A stretch of 64,000 nt of DNA from Lolium rigidum. Taxonomy: Eukaryota; Streptophyta; Magnoliopsida; Poales; Poaceae. The notes beneath the pieces were generated by a model. The model was not told the origin of the DNA. It made no database searches and worked only from the letters and a program-made list of their open reading frames with translations. Below are positions 11,986 to 25,500 of this stretch, one piece after another. The position numbers and the translations under genes are program-made. The stretch covers positions 36,501,682 to 36,565,681 of the forward strand of contig NC_061511.1 in assembly GCF_022539505.1 (NCBI RefSeq), in the 5' to 3' direction. Each line of letters begins with the position of its first letter. The first letter of the stretch is position 1.

Positions 11986-14956
11986 TAATCATGTTTACAT
12001 TGCTCAAGTTGCATCCAGACACTTCAACTATGTTCAAAATAAACCCTCTTGCACACTAACTCCCAAGATTCACAAACAAAAATTAAGCATACGATGCTTG
12101 ATTAGTATATGAGTGCCTCAACAGCGCATATCATACTGATCCACACGATCAAAGATATAAATTAATTATTTTCCAATAATAGTACTAGGATCAGATCATC
12201 AAGCGGTCCTCGGCGACTAAGCAAGACGGTTATAGTAAATAAAACAAGAAGATCATGCACATTAAGCTGATTGATAATGAAGATCCACAGGATATTCGTC
12301 GTATTGTTTCTGATCGCACACTTGTATTATAGAAGAAATGTGCAAGACCACTTGCGCTCCAAGAAAAGTATAAATCCGTATACAACTTACTCCAGCCTGG
12401 TCCCTGGTGCGATTGACTTGTCCCGTCCAAATAGATTAGAATACATTTGAAACTTCAAATAGGTTGATTAGTTAGTAGTAGCATGATTTGTTTAGGGTTC
12501 GCCGTGCTAGCTAGCTAGCAAGCTAGCTCATATGGTGTGTAAGCAAGCTAGCGATCATGCAGGGCTTTTGATACTCTGATGTTAATTAATGAGCAACTTT
12601 TCAATTGATTCGGAAGTCAGACGCTGGCAGATGTATACCGGTAGTATATGTTCGGGTATAGTTACCGTATTACGCATGGTGTGATGCGTTGCAGATGTCG
12701 GCATGGCGCAACAAGATGGCAACCGGATCAGGTGTTACCCTGGGCCTGGAGCAGCCAGCCATGCTTGCATCTCGCCACCACTAGTTCTATCTTTTTACTA
12801 CTCTCCGTTTTATATTACTTTCTCTGATTCACAATAAAAAAAATATAATGTAAATCACCAAAAGTTATTATGGATCATAGAAAGTAGTATTTATTACAAA
12901 AATCGTACAACCAAAATGAAGTATAAATTTCTTCCCTTTTTTGATGAGATTCAACAATAATGGTGTAGACGTGGCGATTATTCCAATTTTGTATTATTTA
13001 TTTTCAATAAATAAAATATATTAATACAATGAAGATATTAATTATGTCTAACCTCTGCACCAAAAGATGCTAAAAGACATCATGCACAAAGCCAAGGAAA
13101 AAAGACAAAGACCCGCCGCGGTGATGAACCACCACCGAAGAAAAAAGAAACCTGAACTATAAAATAATTTTTCAAAAGCAACGTCTCCAATAAGGAAATA
13201 ATGCACAAGCATTGTCGTCGTCTGATCCAAAATCTTGGATTTTCACATTTGAGAAAGTCCAAGTTCACAAAACAATGCCTTAAGCAAAGCCATTGCCAGG
13301 TAAAACCAATAAAGGTAAGACCTTTGATTTTCACCCTGAAAAAAGGTGACTTGGTACTTGAGGAGCACCACAAAAAATGCACTTTACATGTGCTACCACT
13401 CCCTCTTGCCAAGACCGCCGCTTTAAGTCATCAAACACATGCCACACAGGAAGAGCCGGTGTAGCATACTTCATCGCAAACAATACACCATACCGCCATA
13501 ACTTCAAAACCTCCAATCTCTGTCACAATGACTTTCTCCACCTCCGTTAATATCATGATAATATATATTTACACATGTTCCCCATGGCTCCAAACGAAAG
13601 AAAAACTTCGCGCCACACTCTTGTTAATCGACACTGACCGAATATAAGAGTGTGCATGACCGGACAGATTCTGATCTAGATATCCACTTGCGCCATGCGC
13701 CAATCATCAGAGATCTCTAACACAAAGATCGGAATACATCGGCGACGAGATAGAGCAGACCGCATCAAGAAGATCAGTGACTTGGCGCAGAAAGATTAGC
13801 GGTGTCAAACCACCTTTATTCAAACCAAGCCAACAACCCTCACGCCAACAGACGGCTCCTAGGGAGGTAGGCCGCCACATCGGCCACGGCCACAACCGCC
13901 ATGCTAACACTGCCATGTGGGGAGACTTTCCACCACCTCCTAACCTATCGTCGGCGGCACCATCGTGGTGCCAGTCCGTCGTTGCAGCAAGGCGCCGCCA
14001 CGCCACCCACAACCACGGTACTAGACCCATAGGCCCGCCTAGGCCCAGATGGCTCGGGGCGGACCCGGATCCGATAGCCGCAACCATGGGGCAACACTAC
14101 CAGGCAGATGGAGCTCTAGCTTGTCCGTCTTCGCGATGGGATCATCGTTCAAAGGCCGCGTCACCACGTCGCCACCAACATTCAATCTCATTACCATCGC
14201 TCGGGAGAGGGAGGTTGTCCCCGGAGAAAAGCCCTGCCACCGTCGTCAGTACACGGGTTTTGCTCGATGGTGACTTCCGGTGGCGGCGACGGGAGGAGGA
14301 GGGGTGGGGAGGGGGCCAGTAGCCGGCGAGCGGTCGCCCCCGTGTCACCTAGGTTGGGGGAGGAGGAAGGGTTGCATGTGATTGTAGCATCTTTTTTGCC
14401 GGGTTTTGCATTATTATCGGTCTGTGTGCCATACGGTGTTGTATATTTACTCTCGATGAGGTTTATCGTAGATGGTAGAAAGGAAGATAGTTGCAAGCAT
14501 GTTTCAAAGATAATCGGTCTTAATATTGTCACTACCAAAATATTTACTTCTGCGGATACAGATTTTGTTCGAGTCTGGCATCTTCTGGGATAAGTTATGG
14601 TTACATGCCTTTCCTTCAACATCAAAAATGTGAAAATAAAGCTACCTGGAGAGAATCACAGAAGTGACATGTCCACCTTAACATGGGTAGTTATGTGGGT
14701 TTTGATACAGATAGCCACCCTGAAGTTCCACTAATATCATACTCTTAAAAGCAATGTCAACTTAGCTAAGGAGAAGAGGAAAACAAAGGAAAGAAACAGA
14801 TAAAGATCCAGGTCAACTCCATAAACAAAACATGAAAACGCCAATGTCAACTCCTCCCATTTCCCCTTCTCGGATTTGTCGCCCATTTTTCTTCAGACCA
14901 AATGCGCATCCAGATCCGGCGACTCGCCGCGACGCCTCTTCCTCCTCCTCACACCC
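11986..14956. other. Intergenic DNA upstream of the PP2C gene; no gene supported
   Basis: 11986-13700 is AT-rich with a CTAGCTAGCTAGCAAGCTAGC cluster at 12507-12528. 13770-14350 is GC-rich with open frames on both strands but no family I recognise. These look like compositional shadows or an old repeat. 14380-14956 is the probable promoter and 5' leader region of the PP2C gene. Confidence 0.5.
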
Positions 14957-17136
14957 ATGGGCAACCGCGCGGCGAGGCTCGCGACGCCCTGCTTCGTGTC
15001 CGGCGGCGCCGGCGACGTGGTGGACGCGTCCGCAGCGACAAGGGCGGTGCCGGGCGTCGACGATTGTAGCATCGGCCAAATTCTGAGCTTTGACGGGCCC
15101 GAGGGCCAACCGTTCGCCGGCACCACCATCCACGGCGTGCTGCTCCCCTCCAACCAGTCAACGCTGGGCTCCTCCTCCTCCTTCGTCCTCAACGACGGCG
15201 ACTCCCAGATCCTGTCCATGTCCGGGGACTCCTCCTGCGACAGCTCCAACTCCTTCTCCTTCCGGACGCTCCAGCCGGAGCAGTACTCCGGGCCGCTCGA
15301 GTACTGCGCGTCCTCGCCGTCCTCGTCGGGCCGCGTCGTATCGTCCGCGTCGCGCCGGGGCACGCGCACCGACGAGCAGATCCTCGCGGACCTCCGCGCC
15401 ACGCGGCACCGCCGCCGCCGCCAGGAGGAGACGGCCTCCGGGACCCCGCTCCTCGACCGCCTCCGCCGCGCCGTCGCGTCCGCGCTGCGTGGCGCGCGGC
15501 CGTGCGGCGTCCCACCCAAGAAACAGCAGCAGCAGCGCGACGACGACGAGCCAGCCGTGACGATGGTCGCAAGAAACGGCGGCGGCGCGATCATCAAGAG
15601 CAACGGCGTTAACGGGCACGCGGCGGCGGCGTCCGTGGACTCGTCGAGGGTGCAGTGGGCGCGCGGGAAGGCCGGGGAGGACCGGGTGCACGTCGTGGTG
15701 TCGGAGGAGCGGGGGTGGATGTTCGTCGGCATCTACGACGGCTTCAACGGCCCCGACGCCACCGACTACCTCGTCAACAACCTCTACGCCTCCGTGTGCC
15801 GCGAGCTCGTCATCGACGGCGACCATCCGCCCGACGACGGCGACCCGCGCAGCCCGGCGGCGCGGCGGCGGCACGGCGAGGTGCTCGACGCGCTGGCGCG
15901 CGCGCTGCGGCGCACGGAGGACGGGTACTTCGCGGAGGCGGAGGCGCGCGCCGCGCAGTGCCCGGAGCTGGCCATGATGGGGTCGTGCGTGCTGGTGGTG
16001 CTCATGAAGGGCGCCGACGTCTACTCCATGAACGTCGGCGACAGCCGCGCCGTGCTCGCGCACCGCCCCGAGCCCGACCTCACCAGCGTCGTCCTGCCGC
16101 CACGGCTGCGGCACGACCAAAACGAAGACCTCGCTGGCGTCACGGAGGAGATCAAGCGGCAGTTCGACGAGTGCGACATGACGGAGCTCCTTGCGCTGCA
16201 GCTCACCATGGAGCACAGCACCAGCGCCTACAAGGTGCTCGACCGATCGCAACTGTTGCATTGTTAGACCTTAAGCTTCAATTGCCATTTGCCATGGCCA
16301 ACAAACTTATACGGAGTACATCTTATTGATGGCATGAATATGATGTTTGGATGCATGCAGGAGGTCAGAAGGATAAGGAGTGAGCACCTTGATGATCCTG
16401 CCTGCATAGTGAACGGCAGAGTGAAGGGCTCCTTAAAGGTGACAAGAGCATTTGGAGCTGGCTACCTAAAAGAGGTTTGTTTGCATTCCAACTATCAATA
16501 ATAACTACCTTAACTAACCATGAGCTTCATCCTCACAAAAGGATGCTGAGTTTCATCCAATAACCGATTATGCATGCTTACATGAATAATTATTGATCGG
16601 GCAAAGTTTGTCGTTGCAGCCTAGGTGGAACAAGGCTCTCTTGGAGGTTTTCCGGGTGGACTATGTCGGAGCCTCGCCTTACATTACTTGCAAGCCGTTC
16701 CTCCGGCACCATTGCCTCGGGCCGCGAGACAAGTTCCTCATCCTCGCCTCCGACGGCCTCTACGAGTACTTCACCAACGAGGATGTGGTGGCGCGGGTGG
16801 AGGCGTTCGTCACTAGGTACCCCGACGAGGACCCTGCCAAGTACCTCAGCCACGAGATCCTCCTCCGTGCCGCCAACCAGGCTGGTGAGCATGTAACACC
16901 TTTAGTTATTTTAATCTGGGTTAATTATGGAGAAATGCTTTTTGTGCAATATTTTACGGAAAGTGAAGTTTTTTACACAGGGGGAAAACTTATGATCGTG
17001 TTTTGTGTGTGATGGTGTAGGAATGGGGTTCCATGAGTTGCTCGAGGTTCAGCAAGGGGATCGACGGCAGTACCATGATGATGTCTCAATCATTATCATC
17101 TCGTTGGAGGGGAAGATATGGAGATCTTCAGCTTGA
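14957..17136 (+). CDS. Protein phosphatase 2C, POLTERGEIST-like (PLL) clade, 4 exons
   Basis: Predicted exons are 14957-16234, 16361-16474, 16620-16884 and 17021-17136, all with GT-AG introns and compatible phases, giving about 590 residues. PP2C enzymes are metal-dependent Ser/Thr phosphatases. The metal and phosphate motifs are in order: GEDRVHVV and the DGFNGPDA core near residue 255, GSCVLVVL and [19 protein letters not shown] in exon 2, [12 protein letters not shown] in exon 3, and [10 protein letters not shown] near the end. The long low-complexity N-terminal region (Ser-rich to about residue 150, then Arg-rich) and the late introns fit the POL/PLL clade, which acts in meristem and CLAVATA-type signalling in Arabidopsis. 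That role here is inference. The ATG at 14957 is the first in frame; the MGN start could allow N-myristoylation, known for POL/PLL1. No disabling change seen. Confidence 0.88.
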
Positions 17137-17354
17137 GTTAATCCTAATATGTTGCAAATTGTAGTGGACAGTAATGATAGCATACATGGTGGAATTTTTG
17201 GGTTTCAAGGATTGCAGGTAGAGTAGCACACACAAATTTTTGTACTTGTCGGTGATGAACTGAACACAAATCATTGACCAAGTATTGGCGGAGTTTTCTT
17301 TCCCCTGTTTAAATTGTTCTTTATATGATATAACTTTTTTTTTTTGATTCGTGG

Positions 17355-18130
17355 TGAAGTCTACACGAAACAGGTTTACATGGACTAGGCGATCCCGTTA
17401 CTATACAATTCAAGTTTCATCAATTGTATCTCAACAACTTTGATTTTTTTTTTCTAGAGTTAATAGGATAAATTTCACCAAATTTGTTGCACACTATTGA
17501 TCTTCTCAAAATCCATTTGTGTGGTAGCTTCATCTTACAATTTCACTCACCTTTCATGTTGTAAACTTTTTAATTCAAGAACCATAGTCGAAGTGGTTAG
17601 AAGTATCTTCATGATATATATGAACCTTACTTTTCTATGTCTCATAGTATCTCTCGATGTCTTAACATATCTCGCTTGCCATACTCTCTCTTGATTCAAT
17701 TCTTTGGTTGGTACTTGGTGATGGTCTCTACACGGAAAATGTTTGCATGGACAAGGTTATTCCACTTCTGTGATGAACTCAGAACTTTAACGAACCATAG
17801 TTCTCCAATTTCATGTTTCGTTCCAAGTTCACCGAGATAAATTGTGTGAAATCCGCCGCACGCGGTCAATCTCATAAAGATATCTTGCAGCGGTAACTTT
17901 ATCGCACAATTTAGCACAAATTCCATGCTCTAACTTTTTTGCTTCACCGAATGAAAGTTGATGGTCTCTACACGGAAAATGTTTGAATAGTCTCATCAAT
18001 GTCTTAACATTTCTATTTCTTTGTGTCTTCTTGTATCCCTCCCATCTTACTCTGTTGATACTTTAATTTTGCCATCATTATTTCAGGCTGTGATAGTGTC
18101 TACACAAAAAATATTCTGCATTTATGAGGT
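17355..18130 (+). repeat. Degenerate dispersed repeat downstream of PP2C
   Basis: Four related segments contain GATGGTCTCTACACGGAAAATGTTT or a variant followed by CATGGAC and a GGTNATTCCA-like tail. They start near 17352, 17718, 17960 and 18089. Spacing is uneven (about 130-365 bp), so this is an old broken tandem family. No coding is seen from 17137 to 18692. A short ACTAGTACAAATGCCCGTGC motif at 18188 resembles a common Triticeae transposon terminus. Confidence 0.5.
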
Positions 18131-18841
18131 GATTCCATTTATGTGGTGCATTCCAACTTAGCTTTTCAATATGGTGCTTTTATTTGAACTAGTACAAATG
18201 CCCGTGCATTGCCACGAATCTTCAAATTTTATCAAATCAGGAATATCATAATATACTACAACATGATAATATCGAACGCAGTAACAAGATAACATTGTTG
18301 TGCATCTCCGTGGTTCCAAGTTCTAGGTCTTCTTGTTACTCTTTCGCGGTTGGGCCGTCAAAATTGTCAACCAAGGATTTTATTTCAAAAAATTTAAACA
18401 TTTCAAAATAAATTTAAAATGCATTTTTCATAATAGGTGCATCTACACCTATGAGCCAAAACAACATGTCCAGGTAGATGGGACTACATTCTCGAAACGG
18501 GGGACTCAGCCTCCCCGGCAACAGGCAAGACCTGCTCTGGCTGGTGGGGTATGACTGACGTAATTGCTAAATTCACATCTTGTCACAAGAGTGCAAATGC
18601 CCAATATGAAGGTGCATTGATACAACATCAATCTGGATGGTATTAAGTTCCTCGGTATAAAATGCCATGCTACATGTATGTTGAAAGGCCATTTTTTCGA
18701 TAAAGGATGCTTTATTACTTTTGTGGAAGCAATTACATCCAGCCTCTGCATAACCAGGATGCACACAACCGTTTAAAATGTCTGGATTCAAAGTATAAAA
18801 ACTAGGCGGAATACATATCAGAGCGATGAATCATATAACGC

Positions 18842-21800
18842 CTAAGGTGTGGGTGGTGCTGCAATCCGTAGACTATGCTGCCACCCATGTAGGGAAAAAG
18901 TATCCCTCGCCGTAGTCTCCAACCGTGTACAGACCTCCGTAAATAGGTCTCGGTTCTCCGTCCGCTGAAGAGGTAACCACAAACGGAGAATACCTGTACT
19001 GTAGATGACCTGCAACAAAGAACAACTTTTATCGTTAAAAATCTTGTCATTTCTACTTAGCCAGAGTGCCCAGATAACTGCTAGCGCCCCCACCCTAAGA
19101 AGCAACTTAAACCTTGAATCGATACCGTGAAGCCAGTTGCCAAAGACATTGGCTACACTAGTAGGGGGATACAGGGTGGATGCTACTTGGATGACTGACC
19201 AAATAGATCTCGCAAAGTGGCACTGAAAAAAAAGGTGTTTAATAGTTTCGTCTTGGTGACAAAAAACACACCTAGAATCTCCATGCCAATTCCGCTTGAC
19301 AGATTATCTTTGGTAAGAATAACTCCGCGACGAAGATACCATCCGAAAATTTTAATTTTTAATGGTATTTTCATCTTCCGATTTTCTTATTATTATCGAC
19401 CGGTATATCGGAATGAAGAATCGCATTGTATAAAGATTTGACTGAGAAAGTGCCATCTACATGAAGATTCCATCTAAATTCATCCGGTTCAGGTGATAGG
19501 TGAATATCTCCCGGCCGTTGAATTAAAGCATTCCATGCCAATAGCCTTTGTCCAAGTAAAACCCGTCTGAACGTCACATTCGGAGGTGAGGTAGCCATTA
19601 CTGTGGCAATGGTATCACCTTTGCGACGAACAATACTATACAAGGCAGGATACTGTTCACTTAAGGAAGCATTGTCTAACCAAACATCTTCCCAAAACCG
19701 TATCTGTTCTCCATTCTTAATAGAGAAAGTACCATGGCGAAAGAAAACATTTTTTGTCGCCATGAGACCAGCCCAGAAGTGAGAATCCCCAGGTTTCCAA
19801 ACCACTTGGGATAGCGTCTTCGAGCCAATATACTTTCTACGAAGAATAGTTTGCCAAATCCCATTCTCGATAAGAAGCTTAAACAGCCATTTACCTAGCA
19901 GAGCTGAATTCTTGACCTCCGGGTCATGAACCCCCGATCCGCCTTGATCTTTGGGACTACAAACTACACTCCATTTTACCAGTCGATATTTCTTTTTCTC
20001 GTTGTCCCCTTGCCAAAAGAATCTGGATCGATAATAATCGAGTTTATGCAGAATTCCTTTTGGCAACAGGAAGAATGATAACATATACAGTACCATATTT
20101 GTCAGTACTAAATTAATGAGAACCAATCTTCCTCCGAGGGACAACAATTTACCCTTGCAACTACTAAGGTGTTTTTGTAATCTTTCTTCCACAATTTTCC
20201 ATTCAGCAATTGTAAGTCTCCGATAATGAATCGGAATACCCAAATAGCGAATAGGAAATTGGCCTTGCCCACAACCAAACAACTCTGTGTATAGAGTCAT
20301 ATCGTTTTGGGCCTCTCCGAAACTAGAACAATTCACTTTTATGGAAATTGATTTTCAATCCCGACAAGCTGTTCAAAAGCCGCCAAAATTAATTTCAGAT
20401 TGCGAGCTTTTTCAAGATCGTGATCCATAAATAGAATTGTATCGTCGGCATATTGAAGGATAGATAAACCCCCATCAACCAAATGTGGGATCACACCTTC
20501 AATCCGACCATCAGCCTTGGCCCGCTCTATGAGTATCGCCGAGCATATCCGCTACAATGTTAAACAACATCGGTGATAGCGGATCCCCTTGGCGTAACCC
20601 TTTTCGTGTTTGGAAATAGTGGCCGGTGTCATCATTAACCCGGATCGCCACACTACCTCCATACACAAAATCATAAATTAGAGCACGCCACTCGGGAGAA
20701 AAACCTTTCATCCTAAGTGTCCGCTTGTAAGAAAGACCACTTGACCTTATCATACGCCTTTTCGAAATCTAATTTTAAAATGACCCCATTTAGTTTCCTA
20801 GAATGCATCTCATGTACCGTCTCGTGCAACACTGCCACTCCATCAAGGATATTCCTTCCTTGCATGAAAGCGGTCTGTGATGGTTGAACGACATGATCCG
20901 CAACCGTATTAAGTCTAATGGTGGCCACTTTCGTGAAAATCTTGAAACTGACGTTTAATAGGCAAATAGGTCTATATTGTTGAATCCTTTCTGCCTCATT
21001 AACCTTCGGTAACAAGATTACTTCACCAAAATTTAGACGAAATAATTCTAGTTGTCCTGTGTGGAGATCACTGAACAAATCTAGAAGGTCCGATTTAATA
21101 GTATCCCAAAAGGTTTGATAAAACTCCGCTGGAAAACCATCTGGACCCGGTGCTTTATTGCATTCCATTTGGAAAATGGCCTTCTGAACCTCATCCTCAG
21201 AATAAGGTGCGGTTAGTAGGCCATTTTCTTCCATAGAAACTTGGGGTATGTCATCCGTTAAGTCCTCGTTAAGAGAAAAAGAACTTTCCTCCGGAGGACC
21301 GAACAGGTCTTTATAATAATTAGTAATGTATGATTTGAGTTGCTCGTGGCCTTCAATCACCCCTTCATCTTGGATGAGAGAATGAATACGCTTTTTCCGA
21401 TGTCTGCCATTAGCCAAGCCATGAAAATATCGTGTATTCGAGTTACCTTCCAAAATGAATTGGGCTTTGGATCTTTGATACCATTTGAGTTCCTCTTCGC
21501 GAAGAAGACTCGCCATCTGTGCATTGGATTGATTCTTAAGATCAATCTCTTGCGTAGACAACGGTCTCACTTCCGCTACGGCCTCAAGATCATCGATCAC
21601 TTTTGATAAGCGAGCCTTCTCTTTTTTAAGAATACCAGCCATATGGGCAGCCCAACCAGAGAGATGTTTGCGCATAGCACGCATCTTATTATTCCATCTC
21701 AATATTGGCGAACTACCCCCTACTGGTCTTTCCCAAACCGTCTTAACCATCTCATGAAATCCGTCTCGATGTAACCAGCCAAGTTCAAATTTGAACGGCC

Positions 21801-22527
21801 GCTTACAAACAGGTCGGGGATTCCCGATAGTTAGAATGATAGGAGCATGGTCAGACAGTTTTTCAATACGTTCTAGTGCACGGACGGACACCATAGGATA
21901 TTTATGTTCCCATTCGGTATCCATCAACACGCGATCTAGTTTCTCGTATGTGGGTTCAGGCAAGCTGTTGGCCCAAGTAAACTGTCGACCGGACATAAAT
22001 ACCTCTCTTAAGTCTAAGCTATCAATGACAGCATTAAACAAGAAAGGCCAATGTCCATCGAAAATGCCTTTGCTTTTCTTATGAGGAAATCTCAGCAAAT
22101 TGAAGTCCCCTCCGATTAAAATCGGATGCGAATTATCTTTTGCAAGATTTACCAGCTCACGTAAAAAGTCAGCCTTAAAAGCGTCTTGGGCGGCACCATA
22201 CACAGCGACCAGACTCCAAATGAAACCATCTACTTTGTTCTGAATATCGAGTTTAATGTGATACTCGTCATCAGAACTAGCTAAAACGGTCATGGTGTCT
22301 ATGCGGACGCCAAGTAAAATGCCCCCAGACCTGCCACGAGGCGGGCGAGAAAACCACTAAAAGTTAATCCCACCCGATAAACGGTCGAGGAAACTTTGTG
22401 AGAATTTTCGCCTACCCGCCTCAGAAATAGCAATAAAATCTAAATCATAATCTCTACAACCGTCGGCAATGTGAGAATGTTTAGCCAAGTCACCAAGACC
22501 TCTGCTATTCCGAAACATGCCATCCAT
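18842..22527 (-). pseudogene. L1 LINE ORF2 (endonuclease and reverse transcriptase), broken
   Basis: The probable start is the ATG at 22527, followed by the plant L1 endonuclease opening (FRNSRGLGD). Endonuclease motifs GGDFNLLR and SDHAPI follow, then the RT fingers (NKAPGPDGFPAEFY), RPICLLNVSFKI, KLDFEKAYDKV, GLRQGDPLSP and the catalytic YADD near 20440. Later come the KGKLLSLGGRLVLI block and the zf-RVT region (KIPLKIKIFGW) near 19370. Defects include a stop near 22358 and frameshifts near 20720, 20530, 20345 and 19370. Catalytic residues survive although the frame does not, which suggests a fairly young copy. Confidence 0.85.
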
Positions 22528-25500
22528 CGAGAAACTATTTTAGATTTAGTATTTTTGCCATATCTACGAGACTTCTTGCCAGCGGACGATCGAGAACCAT
22601 GTGCAGAAGCATTTAGATCATAAACTGAACTAAGCTCTGAGTGTTCTAAATCGACCTCTGTAACACTCCCAACTATAGCCGAGAGAAGCTGACCATCTAA
22701 GATGTCATCATCTTCATCATCGTCCACAAAGGAAGTAGCAGGCTCAGTGGATCCATTTGAAGCAACCGTTAAACGGTCAAGCTCCGTTTGTCTCAACACA
22801 TTAGCCGATGCTAAAATCTCATCAGACCGACTACCCAACGAGACCCCTACTCTACATAAATTAGAAGAAATCCGAGTATCCGAAAAAGAGGTAAACGACT
22901 TGGCTCTTTGTTTAGTACCTGCCGTGTCGAGGTTCAACTCCGCCTTACGCCGCATAGCCCTCCGCATCACGTCTTCATCCGTGACCCCCGCGCCGTCCTC
23001 CGCCACAGCATACCTCCCACTCCTCCTCACCGTCGGCTGAACAACCGGTGGAGGACTCGTGGGCTGAGGCTGCGGCACGGCAGCTGGCGGAGAAGGACTC
23101 AAGCGTGGTGAAGAAGGCGCCGAGCCCAACAGCGAAGATGTAGTAGACGAAGCCCGTGAAGCCGGTGAAGACGCACGCGATGCAGGGGTAGATGGCGTAG
23201 AAGCCCCCTGCACCGAACCCGATCGTGTCGTCGCTGCCCCCCCAGGCGAAGGGGGCGTGGAAGATGGGCTGGGGCTCCTCCCCAACCCGGCCTGCACCAC
23301 CGCCTGAGGGTGAAGCTGCGCCGGCAGCGCCCCCATCGTGCTGTCGCTGCCTCCAAAAAGAGCACTAGGGAGCACGGCCGACGGTGGAGGTCGCTGCCTC
23401 TCACCATCCCCGCAAGGAAGCTGCGGCCTCGCCAATCCCTGGGCCGGCTGCTGCTGCTCCACGGCGATGGGGACAGGCTGCAGCAGCCCCGCCGGTCCAT
23501 ACGCCAGCTGCTGCGATGGCGCGGAGCCACCGGCCGGCTGCTGCTGCCCCTCCGAACCCGCGTCACGCTGCTGCTGCGCCGTCGAAGTAGTCGCTGCCGG
23601 CTGCTGCCCCGGGTCCGCTGTGACCACTGCCGGAGAAGGGGGAGTCCTCGGCTGCGCCCTCTCCGTCTGAGCTGAGGTAGAAGACGGAGCGGGAACACCT
23701 GAGGGACTACCCAACGGTGCAGACGACGAAGTGGGACGAGTCCTCCCCTGCATAAAAGTACGAACGCGAGACGGAGAAGACGCCCTGGTCGTGGGCGGCG
23801 GAGTGGCCACCAAATGAGGCGACTCCGTCATAGCTCGAGCGACTATCTCCCGCCCCCTGTCTGTCCTCGGCGAGTGGTTAAACGGGGTCAAAGCCACCTG
23901 AGTAACCGGTATCGAAGCTGTGTCAGAGGAGTGCCTAGGTGCATGGCCATCGACCTCCATGTGTGATGACCCTGGTGCCACATCCGCCGCAGAATCATCA
24001 AGCCCCTCATCCTCAAAACCATGAGACGCATCATCATCATCATCGCCCTTCCAGAAGAAAGGTCGAAACCGAGGATCCGGCTTATACCCAGGAGCCTCAC
24101 GATGAAACCGAAATCTATATCCATTAAGCTGTAGATGAGCCACGACCTCTAAGCATGGTGGCCTGTCCTTAGGCTTATCTTTCTCCAAAACAGATACATT
24201 CCTCATGGCTACCTGAATCCGAACTGTCCCCTGACTCCGAAGGGTATACAAGTCCACATCAAGAGTAGAGCCAATAAAAGTACCAACCGCCCATAGACCC
24301 AGGAAGTGACGGAGAGAGTCTGGCACACCTTCGACATGCACCCACACAGGCTCCATAACAAACCCAGGTGTAACATCCTGATAAGTCCATGAAGATACTA
24401 TGGCCTGTGCATTTATCTTAGGCACACTCATCTGCATACCATCAATCCTCAACAAGTCATCGGCTATAGGTATCGCAATCAAAAAAGCATTATCGCCATG
24501 AGACACCGCCTCCCACTTCCATGTGGGGTTCCCCGGACACATGCGAGCCATGAAACCCTGGATATCTGCCGCTGTGACAGTCCCCTCCCCTGACACCTGT
24601 ACCAAGGCTGTAGGTGCACCAGAGGCAGACAACTGTGGCTTATACACTGAATCAGGGATCTGAAGGTCGAGCGTAGCGTCATTACCACATCCAACAAAAA
24701 AACTCATAGGCTTCGGAGTCTTCAACACAGGGCACCGAATGGTTGGGTGCGCCCCAGAGTCACAGACTAAACAGTAGTGAAGCGCCTTGCAGTCCTTTGT
24801 AGCATGTGTATTGACCGCGCATTTCCAGCATCGACCCACTTTCTTAGGTTTCACAATAGGAGCAGCGGCGACTGGTGCAGCCGTAGGCAACTGCTATGGT
24901 ACAGGAGGCGCCTCCACCGTGGGCATAGCAACTGGCATACCCACCGGTACCGGAATATCCTGCACAGTCCCCTGCACAACGGGCGGCTGTACAACAGTCC
25001 CACTTCCCCCCGCCCCCACCGCAGCGGCAGCCTTCTTCTTTCTCCTTTTCTTCTGCTGTCCAGGTTGCACTGGCGGATTCTGAGCGACAGGCTGCTGCCC
25101 TCTCCTGTGGCATCACCGGTTGCATAGGAATAGGATATTGATAATACTGCCCTTGATACTGCGGATATTGTTGTGGCGGCGGGAACGTCTGTTGATGCTG
25201 CGGCATGAATTGCGTAGACGGAATACGCGGCGGAGGTGGGCGGTATCCCACTTGAGGCCGAGGCGGAGCTGCAGGGGCAGACGGCATGAGGGCGCCCGCC
25301 GGCCAGCCCTGGAACCCCGGAGGACCCTGGTAGACGCTGGCCCCTGGCGCAACGGCCGCCTGCGCGGGAGGCGGCGCTGCTGGTGGCTGCTGCGTCCCTG
25401 GCGGCACGGGGCGCGACGGCCCGACCATGTCCTCCACAACAACTCCCCTGGCAACCATGTCGACAAACGAACGTCTGAACGGGATGCCGACGAGAAAAGA

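Noticed and set aside
13707..14322. GC-rich frames upstream of PP2C as a separate gene
   Set aside because: Both strands are open, no motif is recognisable, and there are no supporting splice or start features.
14876..14956. Upstream extension of the PP2C reading frame
   Set aside because: The open stretch begins with TTG and has no ATG before 14957.
14893..16261. Long minus-strand frames across PP2C exon 1
   Set aside because: They are GC-rich shadows of the spliced sense gene with no recognisable domain.
23310..23698. Plus-strand frames over the LINE ORF1 linker
   Set aside because: They are shadows of the Gln/Pro/Ser-rich ORF1 coding strand.
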